Positions 8,392-18,741 of a stretch of 49,061 nt of DNA are shown piece by piece. The stretch spans positions 1 through 49,061 of the forward strand of contig NZ_CAXQBR010000020.1 in assembly GCF_964222135.1 (NCBI RefSeq), given 5' to 3'. This DNA is from Euzebya sp. (GTDB lineage: Bacteria; Actinomycetota; Nitriliruptoria; Euzebyales; Euzebyaceae). Each line of letters opens with the position of its first letter. The stretch's first letter is position 1. The notes below the pieces were generated by a model. The model did no database searches. It was not told the DNA's origin and saw only the letters and a program-made list of their open reading frames with translations. The position numbers were made by a program, and so were the translations under genes.

Positions 8392-10641
8392 ATGGCGACG
8401 ACCTCCGCTGACACCCCGACGCCCGCCCCCGCCCCCGAGCCCCGCGCGCTCGCCCGCGAGCTGGGGTTGACCGACGACGAGTACGACCGGATCGTCGAGA
8501 CCCTCGGACGCGACCCGTCGACCGCCGAGCTCGGGACCTACTCGGTGATGTGGTCCGAGCACTGCAGCTACAAGTCGTCGAAGATCTACCTGAAGACCCT
8601 GCCGACCGAGGGGAGCCGGATCCTGGTCGGGCCGGGCGAGAACGCCGGCGTGGTCGACGTGGGCGACGGCCTGGCGGTGACGTTCAAGATCGAGAGCCAC
8701 AACCACCCCTCCTTCGTCGAGCCGTTCCAGGGCGCGGCGACCGGCGTCGGCGGGATCATCCGGGACATCCTGACCATGGGGGCCCGGCCGATCGCGCTGA
8801 TGGACCCGCTGCGCTTCGGCGACCCCACCTCCCCCAAGACCCGGTGGGTCGTCGACGGCGTGGTCCGCGGCATCGGCCACTACGGCAACTCCATCGGGGT
8901 CCCGACCGTCGGCGGCGAGGTCGTCTTCGACCCCTGCTACCAGGGCAACCCGCTGGTCAACGTCCTCTGCGTGGGCGTGCTGCCGGCCGATCGGATCCAG
9001 CTCGCCAAGGCGGAGCGGCCGGGCGACGTCGCCGTCCTGATCGGGCAGCGGACGGGGAGGGACGGGATCGGCGGCGCGTCGGTGCTCGCGTCCGCCGAGT
9101 TCTCCGAGCACGGGGTCGACGAGGCCAAGCGTCCCAACGTCCAGGTCGGCGACCCGTTCGCCGGCAAGCAGCTGATCGAGTGCTGCCTCGAGCTGTACGC
9201 CGCGGACCTGCTGAGCGGCATCCAGGACATGGGCGCGGCCGGCATCGCCTGCTCCACCTCGGAGATGGCCTCGGCCGCCGGCCTGGGGATGCACGTCGAC
9301 CTCGACGACGTGATCCTCCGCGAGGCGTCGATGGACGCGTGGGAGATCCTCTGCAGCGAGTCCCAGGAGCGGATGCTGGCGCTGGTGGGCCCGGACCACC
9401 TCGACGAGGTCCTCGCGATCTGCCGGCGCTGGGGCATCGACGCGACCCCGATCGGGACCGTCGTCGAGGGCGACCGGCTCGTGTTCGACCGCCACGGCGA
9501 GCGGGTCCACGACGCGCCCGCGGCATCCCTCGCCCACGACGGCCCGACCTACACCCGCCCGGTGGCCGACTGGGTCCACCCGCACGCCGGCATCGACGTC
9601 GACGCGGACGCCGCAGCCGCCTACGACCGGACCAGGGACCTCGCCGCCGACGCGATGGCCGTCCTGACGAGTCCCAACATCGCCCCGCCGGCCTGGGTGA
9701 CCGACCAGTACGACTCGATCGTCGGGCACGGCACGGTCCAGGGAATCGGTGGCGACGCCGCCGTCCTCCGGATCGAGGACCGCAACCGGCGGGGCATCGC
9801 GATCGCCACCGACGGCAACGGCCGCTGGTGCGCCCTCGACCCGGTGGAGGGGGCGCGGCGGGTCGTCGCCGAGGCGGCCCGCAACGTCGCCTGCACCGGC
9901 GCGCTGCCGGTGGCGGCGACGAACTGCCTGAACTTCGGCTCCCCCGAGGTGCCGGAGGTGATGGGGCAGTTCCGGGACGTGATCGCGGGCATGTCGCACG
10001 CCTGCACCGCCCTCGACACGCCGATCACGGGCGGGAACGTGTCGTTCTACAACCAGACGGCAGACACCGCGATCCACCCGACGCCGGTCGTCGGCGTCCT
10101 CGGCGTCCACCCCGACGTGACGCAGTCGACGCCGGCGACGTTCGCCGCCCCCCGCCACGCGGTGCTGCTGGTCGGCGCCCCCACCCGGGCGGGCCTGGCC
10201 GGCAGCGAGTGGGACTGGGTGTGCAACCAGCGCATCGCGGGAGCGCTCGACCCGATCGACCTCGCACTCGAGCGGCGCCTGCACCGGTTCCTGAACATCG
10301 CCCGGACCGAGGGGATCCTCGCCAGCGCCCACGACGTGTCGACCGGTGGGCTGGTCACCGCGCTCGTGGAGGCGTGCGGCGACGGCCTCGGCGTCACCTG
10401 CCAGCTGCCGACGCACCTGCCGGAGCACCAGATCTGGTTCTCCGAGGCCCCCGGCCGGGTCGTCGTCTCCGCACCCGATGCCCGGGCGGTCGACGCCCTG
10501 GCGCGCGAGCACGACCTCGACGTCCGCCCCATCGGCATGACCACCGCCGCCCGGCGGCTGGTCGGCGGGTCGCTCGACCTGGACCTGGACGCCGTCGCCG
10601 CCGCGCAGGCCGCGGTGCTCCCGGCGCTGCTGGGGCCGTAG
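8392..10641 (+). CDS. purL: FGAM synthase large subunit PurL (small type)
   Basis: A 749-residue ATP-dependent subunit that converts FGAR to FGAM with ammonia delivered by PurQ, assembled with PurS. Family blocks include [52 protein letters not shown], and in the second half [15 protein letters not shown] and [14 protein letters not shown]. The length is that of the small PurL that requires separate PurS and PurQ, both present at 2-4 kb. The ATG follows TAGGCT by 9 bases. The gene is followed after 10 bp by an ABC ATPase gene. Confidence 0.97.
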   Translation: MATTSADTPTPAPAPEPRALARELGLTDDEYDRIVETLGRDPSTAELGTYSVMWSEHCSYKSSKIYLKTLPTEGSRILVGPGENAGVVDVGDGLAVTFKIESHNHPSFVEPFQGAATGVGGIIRDILTMGARPIALMDPLRFGDPTSPKTRWVVDGVVRGIGHYGNSIGVPTVGGEVVFDPCYQGNPLVNVLCVGVLPADRIQLAKAERPGDVAVLIGQRTGRDGIGGASVLASAEFSEHGVDEAKRPNVQVGDPFAGKQLIECCLELYAADLLSGIQDMGAAGIACSTSEMASAAGLGMHVDLDDVILREASMDAWEILCSESQERMLALVGPDHLDEVLAICRRWGIDATPIGTVVEGDRLVFDRHGERVHDAPAASLAHDGPTYTRPVADWVHPHAGIDVDADAAAAYDRTRDLAADAMAVLTSPNIAPPAWVTDQYDSIVGHGTVQGIGGDAAVLRIEDRNRRGIAIATDGNGRWCALDPVEGARRVVAEAARNVACTGALPVAATNCLNFGSPEVPEVMGQFRDVIAGMSHACTALDTPITGGNVSFYNQTADTAIHPTPVVGVLGVHPDVTQSTPATFAAPRHAVLLVGAPTRAGLAGSEWDWVCNQRIAGALDPIDLALERRLHRFLNIARTEGILASAHDVSTGGLVTALVEACGDGLGVTCQLPTHLPEHQIWFSEAPGRVVVSAPDARAVDALAREHDLDVRPIGMTTAARRLVGGSLDLDLDAVAAAQAAVLPALLGP

Positions 10642-10651
10642 GGACCGCCTG

Positions 10652-11437
10652 GTGGCCGACCTCGCCATCGAGCTGTCCGGCGTCGCCCTCCGTCGCGGGG
10701 GCGTCCCGGTCGTCCACGACGTGGACTGGGCCGTCGCGGCCGGCGAGCGGTGGGTGCTGCTCGGCCCGAACGGGGCGGGGAAGTCGACGATCCTGAGGTT
10801 GGCTGCCGCGTACGAGCTGCCGTCCAGCGGGACGGTCCGGGTGCTCGGCGAGCGGCTCGGCGCGACGCACATCCCGACGCTGCGGACCCGGATCGGCTAC
10901 ACGGCGAGCGCCCTCGAACGGCTGATGGATCCGCGCATGGCCGTGCGGGCCGCGGTCGCGAGCGGCGTCGACGCGACCCTGGTGTCCTTCCGCCCGGCCT
11001 ACGACGACGCGCAGTGGGCGCGGGTCGACGACGCGGTCGCGCGGGTCGGCTTGGACGGGATCGCCGACCGTCGCATCGGCCTGCTGAGCGAGGGTGAGCG
11101 GCGACGGGTCCAGATCGCCCGTGCGCTGCTGGCCGGTCCCGAGCTGCTCCTCCTCGACGAGCCCACCGCGGGGCTCGACATCGCCGGTCGCGAGCAGCTG
11201 CTCGGGATCCTGGCGGACGTGGCCGAGGACCCCTCGGTCACCGCGGCGGCGTTCGTCACCCACCACGTCGAGGAGATCCCGCCCGGCTTCACCCACGCCG
11301 CGCTGGTCGCCGGCGGGACGGTCGTCGCCGCCGGCCCGCTGGAGGAGGTCCTCACGTCGGAGTCGCTGTCAGCGGCCTTCGACCACCCGCTCGAGGTGAG
11401 CCGGGACGGCGACCGCTGGACCGCCCGGGGCCGCTGA
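10652..11437 (+). CDS. Orphan ABC transporter ATP-binding protein
   Basis: A 261-residue ABC ATPase: Walker A GPNGAGKST near residue 39, signature LLSEGERRRVQIARALL, Walker B LLLLDEPTAGLD, and H-loop histidine in VTHHVEEIP. The signature LSEGE, the AxxARALL helix and the ending are like those of ModF/YlmA-type ATPases linked with metal or molybdate uptake, but the substrate is not determined. The GTG at 10652 lies 10 bases after the purL stop, without a clear Shine-Dalgarno, so it is probably translated by coupling. No permease or binding protein is adjacent, so its partner must be elsewhere or it has a non-transport role. Confidence 0.88.
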   Translation: MADLAIELSGVALRRGGVPVVHDVDWAVAAGERWVLLGPNGAGKSTILRLAAAYELPSSGTVRVLGERLGATHIPTLRTRIGYTASALERLMDPRMAVRAAVASGVDATLVSFRPAYDDAQWARVDDAVARVGLDGIADRRIGLLSEGERRRVQIARALLAGPELLLLDEPTAGLDIAGREQLLGILADVAEDPSVTAAAFVTHHVEEIPPGFTHAALVAGGTVVAAGPLEEVLTSESLSAAFDHPLEVSRDGDRWTARGR

Positions 11438-11459
11438 GCTGACCGCCGGCCGGGTCAGC
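11438..11459. terminator. Bidirectional hairpin between convergent genes
   Basis: GCTGACC at 11438-11444 pairs with GGTCAGC at 11453-11459 around an 8-base loop. It lies between the ABC ATPase stop and the 3' end of the DUF2269-like gene on the - strand. There is no U-tract, as is usual in high-GC actinobacteria. Confidence 0.5.
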
Positions 11460-11469
11460 GACGGTCAGG

Positions 11470-11916
11470 TCAGGCGCCCCACTTGAAGACCATCGCGGCG
11501 ACGGCGATCGTCAGCAGCGTCAGGTCGACCATCGTGATGCTGACCACGGCCTTGCGGGCGGTCTCGGTCGCCGCGGCGTCGCCGCCGGCCGCCGCCTCGC
11601 CGAGCCGCTCGTAGCGGGGACCGAGCACCCGGCCACCGAGGAACGCCGACACCAGGTACACGACGATCCCGATGGTGATCCAGGCCTCCTCGAAGTCGAG
11701 CCCGTCGGTCGTCAGGACCATCGCGATGCCCGCGAGGAACGCGATGCCCCCCATCGCGCCGAAGAACGGCCCCATCGCCCCGCCGAGCCGGACGACCGTC
11801 CCGAGGGCGGCGGTGTCGGTCCGGGCGGCGCGCCCCGCGAGGGCGGTCAGGAAGATGCCCCCGCCGAACCAGGCGATCACGGCCATGACGTGGATGAACT
11901 TCAGCGTCTCGTACAT
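11470..11916 (-). CDS. DUF2269-like four-helix membrane protein
   Basis: A 148-residue integral membrane protein with four predicted helices. The first (KFIHVMAVIAWFGGGIFL) carries the His and Trp typical of DUF2269/CopD-like proteins, followed by FFGAMGGIAFLAGIAMVL, TIGIVVYLVSAFLGG and a C-terminal TMVDLTLLTIAVAAMVF. Function is not established; relatives are sometimes linked with copper or haem. The - strand sequence CACACT ends 8 bases before the ATG, so a leaderless transcript is possible. The Kelch gene lies 48 bp upstream on the same strand. Confidence 0.8.
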   Translation of the reverse strand: MYETLKFIHVMAVIAWFGGGIFLTALAGRAARTDTAALGTVVRLGGAMGPFFGAMGGIAFLAGIAMVLTTDGLDFEEAWITIGIVVYLVSAFLGGRVLGPRYERLGEAAAGGDAAATETARKAVVSITMVDLTLLTIAVAAMVFKWGA

Positions 11917-11924
11917 CGCCGCGC

Positions 11925-11930
11925 AGTGTG
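11925..11930 (-). promoter_or_regulatory. Possible -10 box (CACACT) of the DUF2269-like gene
   Basis: CACACT on the - strand ends 8 bases before the ATG at 11916. The same hexamer at nearly the same distance precedes the genes at 19086 and 35063. Confidence 0.35.
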
Positions 11931-11964
11931 GACCACCGGGGGCTCCGACGCGAGCCGGCTCTGC

Positions 11965-13245
11965 TCACCCGCGCGCGGTCGACCATCCGGCCCGGAAGGT
12001 CGCGCCCTCGGCGACCGGGCCCGCCGGGCCCTGCCCCGACCACAGCCAGATCTCCTCCCCCGTCCACGCGGCGGCGTGGCCGCTCACGGCCTGCAGCGGC
12101 GCCGGCGGCAGCGCCGACCAGCGGGCGGTCGCGGGGTCCCAGACCGCGCCGGGCACCTCCGCCGGCCCGCCGAGGACGACCGCCCGGTCCCCGGTCCAGA
12201 CCACCGCGTGGGTCGCGGCGTACCCCTGGGGGGAGGGGGGCAGCACCGTCCAGCGCCCCTCGGCGACGTCGAGCGCGAGCCCGCCGACCTCCACCGCATC
12301 GGGCCGGCCGAGCAGGAGCATCTCGCTGCCCGTCCAGACGGCCTGCGCCGACCGCATCCCGACCGGCGAGCCGGGCAGGAGCCGCCAGGTGTCGGTGGAG
12401 GGGTCGTAGGCGGCGACGTCGGTGGGGCCGGTGCCGGACCAGACGACGACCTCCTCCCCGGTCCACACCGCGGCCAGCAGCCCGAAGGCGCGCTCGAGCG
12501 GTGCGGGGCTGGTGAGGGTCCAGGTGTCAGCGGCCGGGTCGTACAGCGCCGCCGGAGCCTCGGTCTCGAAGGTCCGCGACCCGCCGTAGACGAACACCTG
12601 CTCGCCGGTCCACACCGCCACGTGGCCCGAGCGCGGGTTGAGGGGGGCGTCGCGCAGCGGCCGCCAGGTGTCGGTCGCGGGGTCGTAGACGGCGCCGTCG
12701 ACGTCCTGGGCCGCGCGGGCGGCCTCCAGGCCGACCGGCGTCCCCTCGAACACGACCAGCTCGGTGCCGGTCCAGGTCGCGGTGTGGGCGACCCGGTGCC
12801 CGAGGGGTGACGTCGCCATGGGCGACCAGGTCCGGCTGACCGGGTCGAACCGGGCACCGACCGGGCCGAGGTCCGGCTGACCTCCGTACACCAGCACCTC
12901 CTCCCCCGTCCAGGTCGCGCTGGGGCGGGTGCGCGCGGCCAGCGGGGAGACTCCCAGCGGCACCCACGACCCGACGGCGGTGGTGGCCGGTCCCGGCGCC
13001 GGGGCGGTGGGGAGCGGGGCCGGCTCCTCCTCGTCGGCCACCGCGGGGGTCGGGTCGACCTCGAGGTCGGCGGTGGGATCGTCGCCACCGCCGATGCGGG
13101 CCACGACGCCGACGGCGACGACCACGACGACCAGCCACAGGACACCCACCCTCCGGCGCCACCCGCCGTCTGCGGGAGGTGGCGTCGCGGTGGCCGGCGT
13201 CGGCTCGGTGCGCAGGTCTATCCGTCGAGCATCCCACACCGCCAC
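11965..13245 (-). CDS. Membrane-anchored Kelch-repeat beta-propeller protein
   Basis: About 426 residues. A short N-terminus precedes one transmembrane helix (about 30-50, VLWLVVVVVAVGVV), then an acidic and proline-rich linker to about residue 95. The remainder is six to seven Kelch blades, each with a WTGEEVLVYGG-like strand followed by YDPATDTW and PLRDAPLNPRSGH-like segments. The propeller should lie outside the cell as a binding scaffold; no enzymatic site is visible. The start is uncertain: GTG codons at 13245 and 13239 are the only options before the helix, and neither has a Shine-Dalgarno. It is divergent from purF, only about 50 bp away. Confidence 0.82.
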   Translation of the reverse strand: MAVWDARRIDLRTEPTPATATPPPADGGWRRRVGVLWLVVVVVAVGVVARIGGGDDPTADLEVDPTPAVADEEEPAPLPTAPAPGPATTAVGSWVPLGVSPLAARTRPSATWTGEEVLVYGGQPDLGPVGARFDPVSRTWSPMATSPLGHRVAHTATWTGTELVVFEGTPVGLEAARAAQDVDGAVYDPATDTWRPLRDAPLNPRSGHVAVWTGEQVFVYGGSRTFETEAPAALYDPAADTWTLTSPAPLERAFGLLAAVWTGEEVVVWSGTGPTDVAAYDPSTDTWRLLPGSPVGMRSAQAVWTGSEMLLLGRPDAVEVGGLALDVAEGRWTVLPPSPQGYAATHAVVWTGDRAVVLGGPAEVPGAVWDPATARWSALPPAPLQAVSGHAAAWTGEEIWLWSGQGPAGPVAEGATFRAGWSTARG

Positions 13246-13281
13246 CCCGCCGGCCACGGGCGTCTCGGCGCTCCCGGCGTC

Positions 13282-13287
13282 TACGCT
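13282..13287 (+). promoter_or_regulatory. -10 box (TACGCT) of purF
   Basis: TACGCT ends 6 bases before the purF GTG; a leaderless mRNA is likely. Confidence 0.5.
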
Positions 13288-13293
13288 TGCGCC

Positions 13294-14745
13294 GTGAGCG
13301 ACACCCCCGAGGACCAGCCCGCGACCGGACCTCGGGACGCCTGCGGCGTCTTCGCGGTCTACGCCCCCACCGAGCACGCGGCGAAGCTGGCCTACTACGG
13401 CCTCTACGCCCTGCAGCACCGCGGGCAGGAGTCCGCAGGGATCGCCGTGAGCGACGGTGCGTCGATCGTCGTCACCAAGGAGATGGGGCTCGTCAACCAG
13501 GTCTTCGACGAGACCCGCCTGACCGCCCTCGAGGGTCACCTCGGCATCGGCCACGTCCGCTACTCGACCACCGGCGCGTCGACGTGGGACAACGCCCAGC
13601 CGACCTTCCGCTCGACCCCCGAGGGGCACGTCCTGTCCCTCGCCCACAACGGCAACCTGACCAACACCGGCCACCTCTCCGGGGAGCTGCCGGTCGGGGA
13701 GAGCTGCTCGAGCGACTCCGACCTGCTGAGCGCCCTCGTGTCGGACGCGCGGGACCGCCTCGGCGCCGACGGCACGACCGAGGACGCGCTGGCCGAGGTC
13801 CTCCCCCACGTCGACGGCGCGTTCTCCCTCGTGGTGATGGACGAGCGGACGATCTACGGGGCGCGGGACCCCCAGGGCGTCCGTCCCCTCGTCATCGGGC
13901 GGCTGAAGAGCGGCGGCTGGGTGGTCGCCAGCGAGACCGCCGCCCTCGACATCGTCGGCGCCCACCGGGTGCGCGACGTCGAACCGGGAGAGATCGTCGC
14001 CATCGACGACGCCGGGCTGCGCAGCCGCCGCTACGCCGACGCCCGTCCGAAGGCGTGCGTGTTCGAGTACGTCTACGTCGCCCGGCCAGACCACATGACC
14101 GCCGAGACGTCGGTGTACGCCGCCCGCCGGCGCATGGGCGAGCTGCTGGCCAACGAATCCCCCGTCGACGCCGACCTGGTCATCCCGGTCCCGGACTCCG
14201 GAATGGCCGCCGCCGGCGGGTACTCCGCCGCGTCCGGCATCCCCTACGCAGAGGGGCTGACCAAGAACCGCTACGTGGGACGGACGTTCATCCAGCCGAC
14301 CCAGAGCCTCCGCCAGCTCGGCATCCGCCTGAAGCTGAACCCGCTGCCGGACATCATCGCCGGGCAGCGGCTCGTGGTCGTCGACGACTCGATCGTGCGG
14401 GGCAACACCTCCCGGCAGCTGGTGGCGATGCTGAAGGCCGCCGGCGCCGCCGAGGTGCACCTCCGCATCACCGCACCGCCGATCAAGTGGCCGTGCTTCT
14501 ACGGCATCGACATGGCCACCCGGGCCGAGCTGATCGCCGCCGGCATGGAGGTCGAGGAGATCCGGCGCTTCCTCGACGCGGACTCGCTCGCCTACCTCTC
14601 CCTCGACGGGCTGATCGAGACGACGAAGCGGCCCGCCACCTCCCTCTGCAGCGCGTGCTTCGACGGGGACTACCCGATCCCGGTCGAGGCGCTGACCCGC
14701 CAGCGCGGCAAGGCGGTCATGGCGACGCTGTGGGAGTCGACCTGA
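13294..14745 (+). CDS. purF: Amidophosphoribosyltransferase (glutamine PRPP amidotransferase)
   Basis: A 483-residue enzyme for the first committed step of purine synthesis, making phosphoribosylamine from PRPP and glutamine. A 16-residue propeptide precedes Cys17 in DACGVFAVYAP, the N-terminal nucleophile exposed by processing. Glutaminase blocks LQHRGQESAGIAVSDG and IGHVRYSTTG follow. The PRTase domain has the PRPP loop VVVDDSIVRGNT. Cysteines at PCFYGID and SLCSACFDGDYP indicate the Fe-S cluster form (Bacillus type). The GTG start follows TACGCT by 6 bases. The stop TGA overlaps the purM ATG by one base. Confidence 0.97.
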   Translation: MSDTPEDQPATGPRDACGVFAVYAPTEHAAKLAYYGLYALQHRGQESAGIAVSDGASIVVTKEMGLVNQVFDETRLTALEGHLGIGHVRYSTTGASTWDNAQPTFRSTPEGHVLSLAHNGNLTNTGHLSGELPVGESCSSDSDLLSALVSDARDRLGADGTTEDALAEVLPHVDGAFSLVVMDERTIYGARDPQGVRPLVIGRLKSGGWVVASETAALDIVGAHRVRDVEPGEIVAIDDAGLRSRRYADARPKACVFEYVYVARPDHMTAETSVYAARRRMGELLANESPVDADLVIPVPDSGMAAAGGYSAASGIPYAEGLTKNRYVGRTFIQPTQSLRQLGIRLKLNPLPDIIAGQRLVVVDDSIVRGNTSRQLVAMLKAAGAAEVHLRITAPPIKWPCFYGIDMATRAELIAAGMEVEEIRRFLDADSLAYLSLDGLIETTKRPATSLCSACFDGDYPIPVEALTRQRGKAVMATLWEST

Positions 14746-15758
14746 TGGGCGAGACCTACGCGGGCGCCGGGGTCGACCTCGACGCGGCCGACGCGGTCGT
14801 CGAGGGCATCCGACCCCACGTCGAGCGGACGCACCGACCGGAGGTCCTGGACGGCATCGGCGGGTTCGGCGGCCTGTTCGCCATCGACACCGCGCGCTGG
14901 CGCGAGCCGGTCATGGTGACCGCCACCGACGGCGTGGGCACCAAGCTCGAGCTGGCCCGGCGCCTCGGCCGGCACGACACCGTCGGCATCGACCTGGTGG
15001 CGATGGTCGTCGACGACATCGTCGTGAGCGGCGCCGAGCCGCAGGTCTTCCTCGACTACATCGCGATCGGCCGGCTGGACCCCGACGTGGTGACCGAGGT
15101 CGTCGCCGGCATCGCGGAGGGGTGCGTGCAGGCCGGCTGCGCCCTGGCGGGTGGCGAGACCGCCGAGCACCCCGGCGTCATGCCCGCCGGCGACTACGAC
15201 CTGGCCGGGTTCGGGGTCGGCCTGGTCGAGCGGTCAGCGATCCTCGGCCCCCACCGGGTGGCGGAGGGCGACGTGCTGGTGGGGATGCCGGCGAGCGGGC
15301 TGCACTCGAACGGCTACAGCCTGGTCCGGGCGCTGGTGGACGGGCTGGACCTGGCCGACGGCCACGGGCTGGACCGTCCGCTCGGCGAGGAGCTGCTCAC
15401 CCCAACCGCGCTGTACACCCGCCCGTGCCTGGCCCTGGCGGCGGAGGGGCTGGTCAACGCCCTGTGCCACGTCACCGGCGGGGGGCTGCCGGGGAACCTC
15501 CCGCGGGTCCTGCCGGCGGGGCTGGGTGCGGACGTCGGGCTGGGGTCGTGGACGCCGGCGCCGGTCTTCGGTCTGCTCCAACGCCTCGGGTCGGTGGCGA
15601 CCGACGAGATGTTCCGCGTCTTCAACATGGGCGTCGGCATGGTCGCCGTGGTGCCGGCCACCGAGGTGGACGCCGCGCTGGCCGTGCTCGGCCGCCACGG
15701 GGTGGAGGGGTGGGTCCTCGGCCGCGTCACCACCCCCGCCGGCGTGCGCCTGCGCTGA
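14745..15758 (+). CDS. purM: Phosphoribosylformylglycinamidine cyclo-ligase (AIR synthase)
   Basis: A 337-residue ATP-dependent enzyme that closes the imidazole ring (step 5 of purine synthesis). It begins MGETYAGAGVDLDAAD, the family opening, and continues with IGGFGGLFAID, ATDGVGTKLELA, GIDLVAMVVDDIVVSGAEP, LAGGETAEHPGVM and GLHSNGYSLVR. The ATG shares its first base with the last base of the purF stop (TGATG), so translation is probably coupled. Length is normal. It is the last purine gene in the cluster and faces the dehydrogenase gene across a repeat-filled gap. Confidence 0.96.
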   Translation: MGETYAGAGVDLDAADAVVEGIRPHVERTHRPEVLDGIGGFGGLFAIDTARWREPVMVTATDGVGTKLELARRLGRHDTVGIDLVAMVVDDIVVSGAEPQVFLDYIAIGRLDPDVVTEVVAGIAEGCVQAGCALAGGETAEHPGVMPAGDYDLAGFGVGLVERSAILGPHRVAEGDVLVGMPASGLHSNGYSLVRALVDGLDLADGHGLDRPLGEELLTPTALYTRPCLALAAEGLVNALCHVTGGGLPGNLPRVLPAGLGADVGLGSWTPAPVFGLLQRLGSVATDEMFRVFNMGVGMVAVVPATEVDAALAVLGRHGVEGWVLGRVTTPAGVRLR

Positions 15759-15784
15759 GCCATCCCGGTCATGCACCCCTGAAC

Positions 15785-15927
15785 CTCAGATCTGAGAACT
15801 GGGTCCTGTGACGGAGCTAAGGCTCAGATCTGGGTCCTGTGACGCCGGAGCTGAACCTGAGATCTGAGGGCTGGGTCCGGTGACGCAGCTGAGGCTCAGA
15901 TCTGGGTTCTGCGGTGCCGGAGCTACC
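15785..15927. repeat. Four degenerate tandem units built on CTCAGATCTGAG
   Basis: Units begin at 15785, 15823, 15856 and 15894, alternating about 38, 33, 38 and 34 bp, so the array looks like a duplicated 71-bp block. Each starts with CT(C/G)AGATCT and continues GGGTCCTGTGACG and GAGCT. Long units carry an extra GAG that completes a palindrome around AGATCT. The array fills the gap between the convergent purM and dehydrogenase genes. No ORF is supported here; a terminator role is possible. Confidence 0.85.
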
Positions 15928-15932
15928 GGGTC

Positions 15933-17012
<1,080 letters not shown>

Positions 17013-17123
17013 GAGGACCTGCCTTTGGTCGCCGGCCGGTGGGTCCCACCGGTTCCGGTCCGGGTGCGGCGGCGCGCCGGGGTCGCCGGCTGCCGCGTCG
17101 ATCACCCGGATCCTAACCGGACG

Positions 17124-18311
17124 TCACAGCGCCATCTGGCCGAGCACCCGACGGATGCGGGCGAGCACCACGGGGGGTGCCATCTCACCGGTGATGACGT
17201 CCGCCGCGCCGAGGTCGAGCGCCATCCGCTCCTGCTCGGCGTCGGGCGTCGGCTGGTGCGCGACCACCGGGATGCCGGTCGTGCGGGGCGAGGTGCCGAG
17301 GTCGGCGATCGTCCCCGGGAGATCGGCCACGGCGACCACCACCACGTCGGTCAGGACGGGGCTGACCCGGTCGGCCAGCTCGGCGACGGCGTCGAGGACG
17401 AGGACCGGCAGCTCGTCGCCGACCGCCTCGCGCACCGCACGCCCGACGGATCCGTCCCCGATCACGACCACCCGGACGTCGCGATCACGACGGCGCTTCG
17501 CCTCGTACATGCGGGCGTCGGCGGCCTCCATCAGCTCCGCGACCGTCCAGTGCTCCCCCGGTTCGGTCCGGGCGTCGCCGATCGTGACCGAGAGGGGGAA
17601 CTCGGTCCGCTCGCCCAGGCGCGCCGTCGCCTCCCGCAGCCGCTCGAGCGCCTCGTCGAGCGACTCCGGCCGTCCCGGCGCGCCGGTCAACAGGACGCAG
17701 AACTCGTCCCCGCCGATCCTGGCGACGATGTCGGCATCCCGCACGGTGTCGGTGAGCATCTGGGCGGTCTCGACCACCGCCTGGTCGCCGGCGCGGTGGC
17801 CGAACCGGTCGTTGATCGCCTTCATGCGGTCGATGTCCACGAACACCAGCAGGCAGGCTCGCTGCTCGCGCTCGGCGACCTTCAACGCCTGGTCGGCGAG
17901 GGCCAGGAACGCCCGCCGGTTCCCGACGCCGGTCAGGTGGTCGGCCAGCGCCAGCCGCTGCAGCTCGCTGCGGGTCCGCGCGCTGCGGGTGATGTCGCGC
18001 AGCATGACGATGTGGGTCACGTCAGCGGCATCCCCCTGGGGGACCGACGCCGCCCGCAGCTCCGCCACCCTGACCCCGCGTCGCGCGTGCAGCAGGCGGA
18101 TCTCGGCCGCCCCCCCGGCGACGATCGGCACCCCGAAGGACAGGCCCCGCAGGACCGCTGCGGGACGACCCAGCATGCGCGCGGCAGCCGGGTTGGCGAA
18201 CGCGATGATCCCGTGGCCGTCGACGGCGAGGATCCCGTCGTCGCTGACCTCGACCATGCGCCGGTACACCGACGGGTCCAGCGCGCCGGCGTCGCCGCGG
18301 GGGGTCCTCAC
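17124..18311 (-). CDS. PAS-GGDEF diguanylate cyclase with C-terminal pseudo-receiver
   Basis: 395 residues: a PAS domain (about 15-107, with VSDDGILAVDGHGIIAFANPA), a GGDEF domain (about 120-272) and a receiver-like domain (278-395). DHLTGVGNRRAF opens the cyclase, the active site is GGDEF at 200-204, and an RxxD product-inhibition site (RDAD, 191-194) lies five residues before it, so c-di-GMP synthesis with feedback control is expected. In the last domain the acidic pair is reduced to GD, the phospho-Asp position reads VVVAVADLPG and the switch lysine is missing (DVITGEM), so it cannot be a normal phosphoacceptor. A GTG start has AGGAGG 8 bases upstream. It is the third gene of an operon with glutaredoxin and kaiB. 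Confidence 0.92.
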   Translation of the reverse strand: MRTPRGDAGALDPSVYRRMVEVSDDGILAVDGHGIIAFANPAAARMLGRPAAVLRGLSFGVPIVAGGAAEIRLLHARRGVRVAELRAASVPQGDAADVTHIVMLRDITRSARTRSELQRLALADHLTGVGNRRAFLALADQALKVAEREQRACLLVFVDIDRMKAINDRFGHRAGDQAVVETAQMLTDTVRDADIVARIGGDEFCVLLTGAPGRPESLDEALERLREATARLGERTEFPLSVTIGDARTEPGEHWTVAELMEAADARMYEAKRRRDRDVRVVVIGDGSVGRAVREAVGDELPVLVLDAVAELADRVSPVLTDVVVVAVADLPGTIADLGTSPRTTGIPVVAHQPTPDAEQERMALDLGAADVITGEMAPPVVLARIRRVLGQMAL

Positions 18312-18339
18312 TCGTGCTGCCTCCTGCCCCCCGTGGACG

Positions 18340-18681
18340 TCAGGTGTCGCCGTCGCCGGTCGGCGGCTGCGGGCGCGGGTCGGGTGCGGCGATCACGCCG
18401 AGGGCCTCGAGCACCGACCGGGTGTCGGTCATGTCCCCGATCAGGCGGCGGGCCGGCCGGGGGGACTCGCGGACGAGGGTGGGGGTGGCCAGGATCAGCG
18501 ACTCCTCGGCCAGGTCGGGGCGTTCCAGCACGTCGACGATCGACACGGTCACCGCCACGTCGAGCTCGTCGGCCACGACGGCCTGCAGCTCGTCGACGGT
18601 CCGGTCCGCCCGCGGCGTGCGACCCGCGACGTACAGCGTCAGGCGCAACGCGCCCTCGCCCTCTTCGGTGCGGTCGCTCAC
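18340..18681 (-). CDS. kaiB: KaiB-family protein
   Basis: 113 residues. LRLTLYVAGRTPRADRTVDE, SIVDVLERPDLAEE, LILATPTLV and RRLIGDMTD follow cyanobacterial KaiB closely in order and spacing (LYVAGNTPNS, IDVLKNPQLAEE, ILATPTL, RRIIGDLSD). KaiB has a thioredoxin-like fold that can refold to bind KaiC, SasA-competing sites and the pseudo-receiver of CikA. No kaiC or kaiA is in the window. The GTG at 18681 is just before the fold; a purine-rich GGGGGAGAG precedes it. It lies 28 bp before the PAS-GGDEF gene and 60 bp after the glutaredoxin gene on the same strand. The C-terminal tail after residue 97 is proline-rich and poorly conserved. Confidence 0.9.
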   Translation of the reverse strand: MSDRTEEGEGALRLTLYVAGRTPRADRTVDELQAVVADELDVAVTVSIVDVLERPDLAEESLILATPTLVRESPRPARRLIGDMTDTRSVLEALGVIAAPDPRPQPPTGDGDT

Positions 18682-18741
18682 CTCTCCCCCTTCCGGTCCC
18701 GCCGCGTTGACCGGCAGGATAGCGGGTCGGCGCACCGCGCT

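Noticed and set aside
7447-10872. Long - strand frame opposite purL
   Set aside because: Antisense to a clearly functional purL with no recognisable domain; composition is that of a shadow frame.
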